Assembly (NCBI GenBank): GCA_002473385.1
Contig: DKTR01000038.1
Coordinates: 1-11,959 of the forward strand
From: Lachnospiraceae bacterium UBA7225
GTDB lineage: Bacteria > Bacillota > Clostridia > Lachnospirales > Lachnospiraceae
DNA length: 11,959 nucleotides
Direction of reading: 5' to 3'
Below the pieces are notes generated by a model. That model saw nothing but the letters and a program-made list of their open reading frames with translations, was not told the origin of the DNA and did no database searches. Positions 1 through 5,583 of the stretch are shown piece after piece. A program made the translations under genes and the position numbers. The number at the start of each line of letters is the position of its first letter. The first letter of the stretch is position 1.

Positions 1-53
1 TGAATGTAACTGTCGAAAACCCGATAATACGGCTGGGAAATATTATTTAGGTG

Positions 54-83
54 TTGACAAACAGCGCGGAAGTGCGTTAATAT
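54..83 (+). promoter_or_regulatory. Predicted sigma-A promoter for thrS
   Basis: A perfect -35 box TTGACA (54-59) is followed after 18 bp by TAATAT (78-83), a 4/6 match to the -10 consensus. The predicted transcription start is near position 90, exactly where the T-box leader begins, which supports the call. Positions 1-53 upstream hold no gene or site I can recognise. Confidence 0.7.
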
Positions 84-87
84 CAAA

Positions 88-351
88 GAAGATAAGCGAA
101 AGCGCAGACGAGAAGAGTAAAATGCCGGAATTCCCAGAGAGGGATGCAAAAAGGTGGGAGCATCCTGTAGGAAAGCGTTTGAAGACCACCTCCGAGCGGC
201 CCTAATACGGCACGGTGATTCCGTTATCATCAGCAATGAGTGGTTTTACCGCACGGAAAGTGCGGACAGGAAGCAAACAGGGTGGAACCGCGAGTAATGA
301 AGATTGCCCGTCCCTTGCAGTTATTATTTAATTGCATGGGGCGGTTTTTTT
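88..351 (+). ncRNA. T-box riboswitch, threonine-specific (thrS leader)
   Basis: This is a tRNA-sensing leader: uncharged tRNA-Thr stabilises the antiterminator and permits thrS transcription. Visible parts are a Stem I with an AGAGAGGG-type region and apical stem (GGATGC/GCATCC near 148-173). The specifier region GAAG-ACC-A ends in a CGAG motif; the likely specifier codon is ACC (Thr) at 185-187, followed by a purine as usual. Stem III is CCGCAC/GTGCGG (249-265). The canonical T-box AGGGTGGAACCGCG lies at 279-292. The T-box bulge TGGA (283-286) would pair with a tRNA 3' end having U as discriminator base, which fits tRNA-Thr of Firmicutes. Specificity is doubly supported, by the ACC specifier and by the downstream thrS. 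The Stem I boundaries are approximate. Confidence 0.93.
307..351 (+). terminator. T-box intrinsic terminator
   Basis: The GC-rich arms at about 307-319 (CCGTCCCTTGCA region) and 332-344 (TGCATGGGGCGG) form a hairpin followed by a run of seven T (345-351). It is the default 'off' structure of the thrS T-box and competes with the antiterminator containing 279-292. Confidence 0.9.
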
Positions 352-465
352 GCGGGCTCAGGGTGTAAGGTCTGATTTTCGGACTGCAAAAACATTCTGC
401 TTAGAATTATAACCGGTGAATTGCAGATATAACAAATGCAATATACAAAGAAGGAGAGAATTACC

Positions 466-2394
466 ATGATTATCACATTAAAAGACGGCTCACAGAAAGA
501 GTACCAGCAGCCGATGTCGATTCTGGAGATAGCCTCGGACATCAGCGAGGGACTGGCGAGAGTGGCAACGGCAGGTGAAGTGGACGGCAGGGTGGAAGAC
601 CTGCGCACAGTGATCGACAGAGACTGTGAATTGAACATCCTCACCTTTGACAGCCCGGAGGGCGCAGGCGCTTTCCGTCACACAACATCACACATTATGG
701 CGCAGGCAATTAAACGCCTGTATCCGGAGGTAAAGCTGGCAATCGGACCCTCCATTGCGGATGGCTTTTATTACGATATCGACAGTGATACACCGCTTAC
801 GGCTGAGGATCTGGAGAAGATCGAGGCGGAGATGAAGAAAATTGTGAAGGAAGCGCTGCCGATCACACGCTTCACAAAGCCGCGCGACGAGGCAATCGCT
901 TATTTTAAGGAAAAGAATGAGCCTTACAAGGTAGAACTGATCGAAGACCTGCCGGAGGATGCCGAGATCAGCTTTTACCAACAGGGTGAATTTGTGGATC
1001 TGTGTGCGGGACCGCATCTGATGAGCACAAAGCCGGTGAAGGCATTTAAGCTGACCAGCCTGGCAGGTGCATACTGGAGAGGCAGCGAGAAAAACAAGAT
1101 GCTTACCAGAATTTACGGAACCTCTTTCACGAAGAAGGCGGATCTGGATGCATATATCACCCGCATGGAAGAAGCAAAAAAGCGTGATCACAGAAAACTT
1201 GGCAAGCAGCTTGGTCTGTTTATGATGCGCGACGAGGGACCGGGATTCCCGTTCTTCCTGCCGAAGGGTATGATTCTGAAAAACGCTCTGCTGGATTACT
1301 GGAGAGAAATTCATACGAAAGCAGGGTACGTGGAAATTTCCACGCCGATCATGCTGAACCGCCAGCTCTGGGAGACCTCCGGACACTGGGATCATTACCG
1401 GGAAAATATGTATACAACCGTGATTGACGACACCGATTTTGCTATCAAGCCGATGAACTGTCCGGGCGGCATTCTGGTTTACCAGTCGGAGCCGCGCTCC
1501 TACCGCGATCTGCCGCTTCGTATGGGAGAAATTGGTCTGGTTCACCGTCACGAGAAATCCGGTCAGCTTCACGGTCTGATGCGTGTGCGCTGCTTTAACC
1601 AGGACGATGCGCATATTTTCATGATGCCGGAGCAGATCCGCGACGAGATTAAGGGCGTTGTGAAGCTGATCGATGAGGTTTATCAGCTTTTCGGTTTCAA
1701 ATATCATGTGGAACTGTCCACACGTCCGGAAAATTCCATGGGCAGCGACGAGGACTGGGAGATGGCGACCGACGGTCTGCGCAGCGCGCTGGATGACATG
1801 GGGCTTGACTATGTGGTAAATGAGGGCGACGGCGCATTCTATGGTCCGAAGATTGATTTCCATCTGGAGGATTCCATCGGAAGGACCTGGCAGTGCGGAA
1901 CCATCCAGCTTGATTTCCAGCTTCCGCTGCGCTTTAACTGCGAATATATCGGTGCAGACGGCGAAAAGCATCGCCCGATCATGATTCATCGTGTGGCATT
2001 CGGCTCCATCGAGCGTTTCATTGGCATTTTGATCGAGCATTTTGCCGGTGCATTCCCGACCTGGCTGTCTCCGGAACAGGTGCGTGTGCTGCCGATTTCT
2101 GACAAATACCTGGATTATGCAGATAAGGTAAACGCGGCGCTCACTGAAAATGGCATCCGTTCCAGCGTGGATACACGTGCAGAAAAGATCGGCTATAAGA
2201 TTCGTGAGGCGCGTCTGGCAAAGGTACCGTACATGCTGGTAGTCGGCGCGAAGGAAGAGGAAGAGGGCAAGGTTTCCGTGAGAAGCCGTTTCCTTGGCGA
2301 TGAAGGGCAGAAAGATCTGGACGGCTTTATTGCGGCAATCAAAGAGGAAATCCGTACAAGAGAGATGCGCAAGGTAGAAGTAGAAGAAAATTAA
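466..2394 (+). CDS. thrS: Threonine--tRNA ligase
   Basis: It charges tRNA-Thr with threonine in the cytoplasm. The 642-residue length matches the family. Domains in order: N-terminal TGS domain (about 1-60), the editing domain with metal-binding H72/H76 (HTTSH) and C180/H184 (LCAGPH), the class II catalytic core, and the C-terminal anticodon-binding domain (from about 535, after TWLSPEQVRVLPIS). The catalytic zinc ligands are visible as C332 (MNCPGG), H383 (DDAHIF) and H508 (MIHRVAFGS), close to the E. coli positions 334/385/511. Class II motif 2 (LMRVRCFNQDDAH) and motif 3 (GSIERFIGILIEH) are intact, so the enzyme should be active in both synthesis and editing. The start at 466 is chosen because AAGGAG at 451-456 is 9 nt upstream and MIITLKDGS matches the family N-terminus. 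An in-frame ATG at 436 lacks a ribosome binding site. Expression is controlled by the T-box leader; the spacer 352-465 shows only a weak hairpin. Confidence 0.98.
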   Translation: MIITLKDGSQKEYQQPMSILEIASDISEGLARVATAGEVDGRVEDLRTVIDRDCELNILTFDSPEGAGAFRHTTSHIMAQAIKRLYPEVKLAIGPSIADGFYYDIDSDTPLTAEDLEKIEAEMKKIVKEALPITRFTKPRDEAIAYFKEKNEPYKVELIEDLPEDAEISFYQQGEFVDLCAGPHLMSTKPVKAFKLTSLAGAYWRGSEKNKMLTRIYGTSFTKKADLDAYITRMEEAKKRDHRKLGKQLGLFMMRDEGPGFPFFLPKGMILKNALLDYWREIHTKAGYVEISTPIMLNRQLWETSGHWDHYRENMYTTVIDDTDFAIKPMNCPGGILVYQSEPRSYRDLPLRMGEIGLVHRHEKSGQLHGLMRVRCFNQDDAHIFMMPEQIRDEIKGVVKLIDEVYQLFGFKYHVELSTRPENSMGSDEDWEMATDGLRSALDDMGLDYVVNEGDGAFYGPKIDFHLEDSIGRTWQCGTIQLDFQLPLRFNCEYIGADGEKHRPIMIHRVAFGSIERFIGILIEHFAGAFPTWLSPEQVRVLPISDKYLDYADKVNAALTENGIRSSVDTRAEKIGYKIREARLAKVPYMLVVGAKEEEEGKVSVRSRFLGDEGQKDLDGFIAAIKEEIRTREMRKVEVEEN

Positions 2395-2430
2395 TAGCAG
2401 TTTCCGATTTTAAAATGTGAATAAAATAAA

Positions 2431-2498
2431 AAAAACGGCAGATACTACTTTCGTAAACACACAACTGTGGGAAAAGGAGGTAGTACCATGCCGTTTTT
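2431..2498 (+). promoter_or_regulatory. Long inverted repeat over the DUF1540 start codon (terminator/translation switch candidate)
   Basis: AAAAACGGCA (2431-2440) and TACTAC (2443-2448) pair with GTAGTA (2480-2485) and TGCCGTTTTT (2489-2498): 16 bp in two blocks with a 2x3 internal loop and a 31-nt apical loop. The right arm covers the start codon at 2488-2490, and the Shine-Dalgarno AAGGAGG (2474-2480) sits at the edge of the loop and reaches into the stem. The right arm ends in five T and the left arm in a long A tract, as in a bidirectional intrinsic terminator. It may therefore terminate thrS transcription, restrict translation of the following gene, or both. Pairing is seen in the sequence; function is inferred. 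Confidence 0.6.
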
Positions 2499-2805
2499 AT
2501 CATGTTCAGCGGTAAAATGTATCTATAATGAGGATCACTATTGCCAGAAGGGTGACATTCTGGTAGAGGGCAATCAGGCGCAGGAGGCATCCGAAACCTG
2601 CTGCTCCAGCTTCCAGGAGGACGAGGGAGGGATGACGGCGAAAAATTTTGCCGGAGAGCCGTCCGGAAAAATCCTGGTAGATTGCACGGCATGCAATTGC
2701 CGTTATAACGAAGGTGAGAAATGTCATGCAGAAAAAATCGCTATTGCCGGTTCTTCTGCCTGTCAGTGCCGTCAGACAGAGTGCAGCACCTTTGCTAAGG
2801 AGTAG
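2488..2805 (+). CDS. DUF1540 domain protein (two Cys-rich repeats)
   Basis: A small 105-residue cytoplasmic protein, with no signal peptide or membrane segment, carrying two copies of the DUF1540 pattern. The first spans about residues 3-43 (C6, C11-IYN, C19, C38, C39). The second spans about 63-102 (C66, C69, C71-RYN, C79, C92, C94, C99). Each copy has the layout C-x4-C-x-Y-N-x4-C followed by an I-x-V/I-x-G turn and a late Cys near a Phe. The clustered cysteines suggest metal binding, but the family function is unknown to me and no catalytic role is proposed. The start at 2488 follows AAGGAGG (2474-2480) by 7 nt; an upstream in-frame GTG at 2467 would itself overlap the ribosome binding site. 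It lies 93 bp after thrS with no promoter I can see, so it may be read through from thrS or be separated from it by the hairpin at 2431-2498. Confidence 0.88.
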   Translation: MPFLSCSAVKCIYNEDHYCQKGDILVEGNQAQEASETCCSSFQEDEGGMTAKNFAGEPSGKILVDCTACNCRYNEGEKCHAEKIAIAGSSACQCRQTECSTFAKE

Positions 2806-2847
2806 CTGGTTACCGGGCATGTTGTAAACCGAACATTTGTATACAGT

Positions 2848-2861
2848 CTGCATACCAAAAA
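2848..2861 (+). repeat. Shared 14-bp motif, copy 1 (upstream of HTH-kinase genes)
   Basis: CTGCATACCAAAAA occurs here and again exactly at 5507-5520. The core GCATACCA (2850-2857) is repeated in inverted orientation as TGGTATGC (2905-2912), 47 bp further on, where it overlaps the predicted -10 box. This arrangement resembles a regulator operator; which protein binds it is not shown by the sequence. Confidence 0.5.
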
Positions 2862-2884
2862 TGAGAAGGGCCAAAAAACTGTCA

Positions 2885-2913
2885 TTGCGAAAACAGAAAA
2901 TAAATGGTATGCT
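2885..2913 (+). promoter_or_regulatory. Predicted promoter for the HTH-kinase pair
   Basis: TTGCGA (2885-2890), a 17-bp spacer and TATGCT (2908-2913) form a moderate sigma-A-like promoter strengthened by an extended -10 TG (2905-2906). The predicted start near 2919-2920 coincides with the 5' foot of the strong hairpin at 2918-2966. The inverted GGTATGC operator-like arm lies on the -10 element, so a bound protein would block initiation. Confidence 0.5.
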
Positions 2914-2917
2914 AATG

Positions 2918-2966
2918 CTGTCCCCGGGCGTTTTCGTGCGTGCTGCACGAGAAGCCCGGCGGGCAG
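2918..2966 (+). ncRNA. Strong GC-rich stem-loop in the 5' leader of the HTH gene
   Basis: CCGGGC (2924-2929) pairs with GCCCGG (2954-2959). TTTTCGTGC (2931-2939) pairs with GCACGAGAA (2945-2953) with one G-U pair, G2930 is bulged, and the loop is GTGCT. CTGTCC (2918-2923) pairs further with GGGCAG (2961-2966). This gives about 21 pairs. No T run follows, so it is not a typical terminator. It sits at the predicted 5' end of the transcript and could stabilise the mRNA or be a recognition site; this is inference. Confidence 0.55.
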
Positions 2967-2992
2967 TTTATGCAATATTATAGTACATAGTG

Positions 2993-3015
2993 CCGGGTCT
3001 GCTGAGTCAGACCGG
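2993..3015 (+). ncRNA. Second leader hairpin just upstream of the HTH gene
   Basis: GGTCTG (2996-3001) pairs with CAGACC (3008-3013) around a CTGAGT loop. The outer CC (2993-2994) and GG (3014-3015) extend it with one bulged G. It ends 25 nt before the GGAG at 3041 and has no T run. With the 2918-2966 hairpin it makes an unusually structured leader of about 130 nt. Confidence 0.45.
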
Positions 3016-3051
3016 ATAAGGGAGAATGAAAAACAAAAGAGGAGTGGTTGC

Positions 3052-3510
3052 TTGAAATTTGACAGGAAAAACGGGGACGAAATGGAGTACTTCAACCAGA
3101 TTCCCACAGATGAGATTATTAGTCAGATCAAGGAGGCGCCCATACAATTCTCTGAGAAAAGGCTGGATGCCATTCCGGGTATGCACTTTGAGGATTATCT
3201 CAATGAGCTGATGGACAAGCATCACTGTACGACGGGGCAGCTCATTATCCGCACTTGTCTGAGCAAGCCGTTTGTTTATCAGGTTTTGAGAGGGGAGCGC
3301 GTACCGGGACGGGATGTGATTTTGCGCATGAGTCTGGCTATAAAGGCAACATTGGATGAGACGCAGCGGATGCTGACGCTGGCGGAAAAGGGTGTGCTGT
3401 ATCCGAAGGTCAGACGGGACGCGGCGATTCTTTGCTGTATTGAGGCAAAAAGATCGCTGGAATACACTAATTTGTTTCTGGAAAACCATGGGGAGAAAAA
3501 ATTGCTGTAA
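3052..3510 (+). CDS. Helix-turn-helix (XRE-like) regulator next to a membrane kinase
   Basis: A 152-residue protein without membrane segments. Residues about 48-110 fit a lambda-repressor-like HTH: a first helix around NELMDKHH, a second (TTGQLIIRTC, 61-70), a presumed recognition helix SKPFVYQVLRGERVP (71-85), then RDVILRMSLAIKATLDETQRML. The C-terminal stretch (111-152) is helical and basic. It probably binds DNA, possibly the CTGCATACC motif upstream of it and of the large secreted protein. A TTG start at 3052 is chosen because GGAG (3041-3044) lies 7 nt upstream. An in-frame ATG at 3082 with a weak GGGG sequence before it would give 142 residues and keep the whole HTH. The gene ends 12 bp before the kinase start, so the two are almost certainly one operon. 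The kinase could phosphorylate it, but no specific acceptor is evident. The HTH call is by pattern only, from sequence reading. Confidence 0.75.
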   Translation: MKFDRKNGDEMEYFNQIPTDEIISQIKEAPIQFSEKRLDAIPGMHFEDYLNELMDKHHCTTGQLIIRTCLSKPFVYQVLRGERVPGRDVILRMSLAIKATLDETQRMLTLAEKGVLYPKVRRDAAILCCIEAKRSLEYTNLFLENHGEKKLL

Positions 3511-3522
3511 GGGAAACATGAT

Positions 3523-5439
3523 ATGAATGAAAAAGAGCAGGAGTTTGATCTGCGGTGGCAGGAACAGAAACTGAGGGAAGTGTACATACAGGAGACGGAG
3601 CTGCCGGAGGTGCTGAGAGAAGAGTTTCATATTGTTTCCTGTCTGGCCTGGCAGGAAGAGCATAGCGTGTATCTTCTGGAGGATAAAGCAGGAAACCGGT
3701 CCATTATCAAGCGGGCGAAGGGAAAACAAAAGGAGATACTCCGGCGGGAGGCAAAATGTCTGGAGGAAATCCATTTTTCGTTCCTGCCGGCTTTTTTGTC
3801 GTGGCATGAAGAGAATGATGCCGGATGGCTGCAGCGTGAATATATTCCGGGCGATACCCTGTGGGAACTGGCGGAACGGACAGAGCGGCTGGATGCGGCA
3901 TGGGCGGGAGAGCTTCTCTGCCGCCTCTGCGGGATTGCCGGGCAGCTTCACGGCTGTGATCCGCCAATCATCCATCGTGATCTCAAGCCGCAGAACATCG
4001 TGCTGACACCGGAGGGAAATCTGTTCCTGATCGATCTGGGAACAGTGCGTGCGTACCGGGAGGGCGCGTCGCATGACACAGAATTTATAGGCACCAGGCA
4101 GACGGCGGCACCGGAGCAGTATGGCTACCGCCAGACCGACTGCCGCACGGATATCTATGCGCTGGGCGTGATCTACCTGTATCTGCTCACAGGCAGTATG
4201 GATTTGCAGAATGAAAAGATCTTGTCCGGCGTACCGGGCGATTGCCGGAGCATCATTGAGAAGTGCACCCGGATGGAACCGGGAGAACGTTATGCATCTG
4301 CCGTGCAGCTTCAGGCGGCAGTGCAGGAGACGATGGAAACAGCCGCAAAAAGAGGCGGAAAGAAACGTGCAAAGAAAAGACGGTGGATGCTTCTGCTGCC
4401 TGCTGCGGCGCTTCTGGTGCTGGGTATACAGGGAAGCCGGTACTACCAGGGGCTGCCGTATCGGTTTCACTCGGATCTTGTGGAAGAGGCGGTGCGGCAG
4501 CAGCTTGGCAGGACGGACGGCGGAACCATCACAAAAAGTGATCTTGCCAGTATCAGAAGCCTTCGCATCTGCGGCGACTATATTCTGAAGGATAACGAGC
4601 AGCATAGCAGCAGCCACGCTATAAATGGGGCGGAGCACTCCGGCAGCGGGACAATTTCAGACCTGACGGACCTTCAGTATATGAAAAACCTGCATACGCT
4701 GATTCTGGATGGGCAGGAGATCACGGATATCACGCCGCTTGCGGGTCTTCCGCTGGAAAGTGTGAGCCTGTGTGACAATCCTCTTCGGGATATCTCAGTG
4801 CTGTCCGGTCTGGACACGCTGGAGGAGCTTTCTATAGAGAATACAGAGGTGCAGAGCCTGGAGGACATGGCGGACATGAGAGCACTGCGTGTGCTGCGGC
4901 TGAGCAACCTGGAGCCGCTGGATCTGACACCGGTGGCGGAGCTTCAACTGGAGGAACTGAGTGCGATCATGATTGCCGAAGACAGTGTGGAAATCCTGCA
5001 AAGCTTTCCATTGAAAACATTGCAGCTTCATAGCTGGTCGCTGGAGCTGGAGGAGGCAATCGGGCAGATGACAGGGCTTAGCGGGCTGACGATCCATGCA
5101 TATCAGCATGACACGCTTGCACCGCTGCTTTCTTTGACAGATTTAACGGCGCTGGATCTTTACGGCAGCAGGCTGCAGAGCGTGGAAGGAATTGAAAACC
5201 TTTCAAGGCTTAGTTTTCTTGGCATCAACAACACAGTGGTGCAGGATATTACGCCGCTTGCCAGTCTGGAACAGCTTTGGTGGCTTGGGCTGGACAACAC
5301 GGAAATTACGGATTTCTCGGTATTAGCGGAAATGAATGGATTACGCCAGGTGCAATGTGATGAGGCGCAGCGCCCGCTGATAGAGAGTATTGCGGATAAT
5401 CTGCGGTTCGAACTGAAATGTGTGCCGGAAATAGAATAG
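3523..5439 (+). CDS. Receptor-like Ser/Thr protein kinase: cytoplasmic kinase, TM helix, extracellular LRRs
   Basis: A 638-residue Hanks-type (PknB-like) kinase. The domain spans about 34-270: presumed ATP-lysine K63 (IIKRA), E76 as candidate partner, catalytic loop HRDLKPQN (D153, K155, N158), metal-binding DLG (D171) in place of DFG, activation segment ending in AAPEQ (E198), and TDIYALGV (D210). The glycine-rich loop is degenerate. A basic stretch (276-287) precedes a single transmembrane helix (about 288-304), so the kinase is inside and residues from about 305 are outside. The outside part starts with a linker (305-380), then about nine leucine-rich repeats (383-612) of the short bacterial ITDITPLAGL type, as in internalin-like proteins. 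Such LRRs usually bind protein or glycan ligands. It starts 12 bp after the HTH gene with a weak GGGA site and is followed by a clear terminator. It may sense an envelope or host ligand and signal to the HTH protein; substrate and ligand are unknown. Confidence 0.9.
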   Translation: MNEKEQEFDLRWQEQKLREVYIQETELPEVLREEFHIVSCLAWQEEHSVYLLEDKAGNRSIIKRAKGKQKEILRREAKCLEEIHFSFLPAFLSWHEENDAGWLQREYIPGDTLWELAERTERLDAAWAGELLCRLCGIAGQLHGCDPPIIHRDLKPQNIVLTPEGNLFLIDLGTVRAYREGASHDTEFIGTRQTAAPEQYGYRQTDCRTDIYALGVIYLYLLTGSMDLQNEKILSGVPGDCRSIIEKCTRMEPGERYASAVQLQAAVQETMETAAKRGGKKRAKKRRWMLLLPAAALLVLGIQGSRYYQGLPYRFHSDLVEEAVRQQLGRTDGGTITKSDLASIRSLRICGDYILKDNEQHSSSHAINGAEHSGSGTISDLTDLQYMKNLHTLILDGQEITDITPLAGLPLESVSLCDNPLRDISVLSGLDTLEELSIENTEVQSLEDMADMRALRVLRLSNLEPLDLTPVAELQLEELSAIMIAEDSVEILQSFPLKTLQLHSWSLELEEAIGQMTGLSGLTIHAYQHDTLAPLLSLTDLTALDLYGSRLQSVEGIENLSRLSFLGINNTVVQDITPLASLEQLWWLGLDNTEITDFSVLAEMNGLRQVQCDEAQRPLIESIADNLRFELKCVPEIE

Positions 5440-5442
5440 CAG

Positions 5443-5471
5443 AAACCCGGAGGCGGAGGCTTCCGGGTTTT
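5443..5471 (+). terminator. Intrinsic terminator after the kinase gene
   Basis: AAACCCGGA (5443-5451) pairs perfectly with TCCGGGTTT (5462-5470) around a 10-nt loop, followed by a short T run. It begins 4 bp after the kinase stop codon, which separates the HTH-kinase operon from the secreted-protein gene. Confidence 0.85.
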
Positions 5472-5506
5472 ATGAATATTGAGAAAAACTGCTGAAAGTC
5501 TGCAAG

Positions 5507-5520
5507 CTGCATACCAAAAA
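5507..5520 (+). repeat. Shared 14-bp motif, copy 2 (upstream of the large secreted protein)
   Basis: CTGCATACCAAAAA is identical to 2848-2861, and AGTCTGCA precedes the core in both places. The hexamer ATACCA recurs at 5535-5540, 24 bp after its first copy at 5511, so a direct-repeat operator is possible. I could not find a convincing -35/-10 pair in 5472-5583; the promoter of the next gene is unresolved. Confidence 0.5.
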
Positions 5521-5583
5521 AGTACCGGAAAATGATACCATAAAGTCAGAATGGCTTTGTAGTAAATTAAAGGAGGGAACAAT

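Noticed and set aside
2..205. Open frame of 67 codons running in from the left edge (ECNCRKPDN...)
   Set aside because: It overlaps the thrS promoter and T-box Stem I, has no recognisable protein features, and ends inside the T-box; most likely chance.
688..2040. 450-codon open frame on the minus strand inside thrS
   Set aside because: Antisense to a highly conserved thrS; a result of third-position codon bias, with no ribosome binding site or family resemblance.
2918..2966. Hairpin considered as an intrinsic terminator for the DUF1540 gene
   Set aside because: It is followed by CAGTTTATG, with no T run on either side long enough, and it lies downstream of a plausible promoter.
3007..4638. 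543-codon open frame on the minus strand opposite the HTH and kinase genes
   Set aside because: Both + strand genes carry clear domain motifs; the antisense translation is Leu/Cys/His-rich noise.
5472..5583. Search for a promoter before the secreted-protein gene (for example TTGAGA at 5479)
   Set aside because: No -10 element lies at 16-18 bp from any acceptable -35 box; not reported as a feature.
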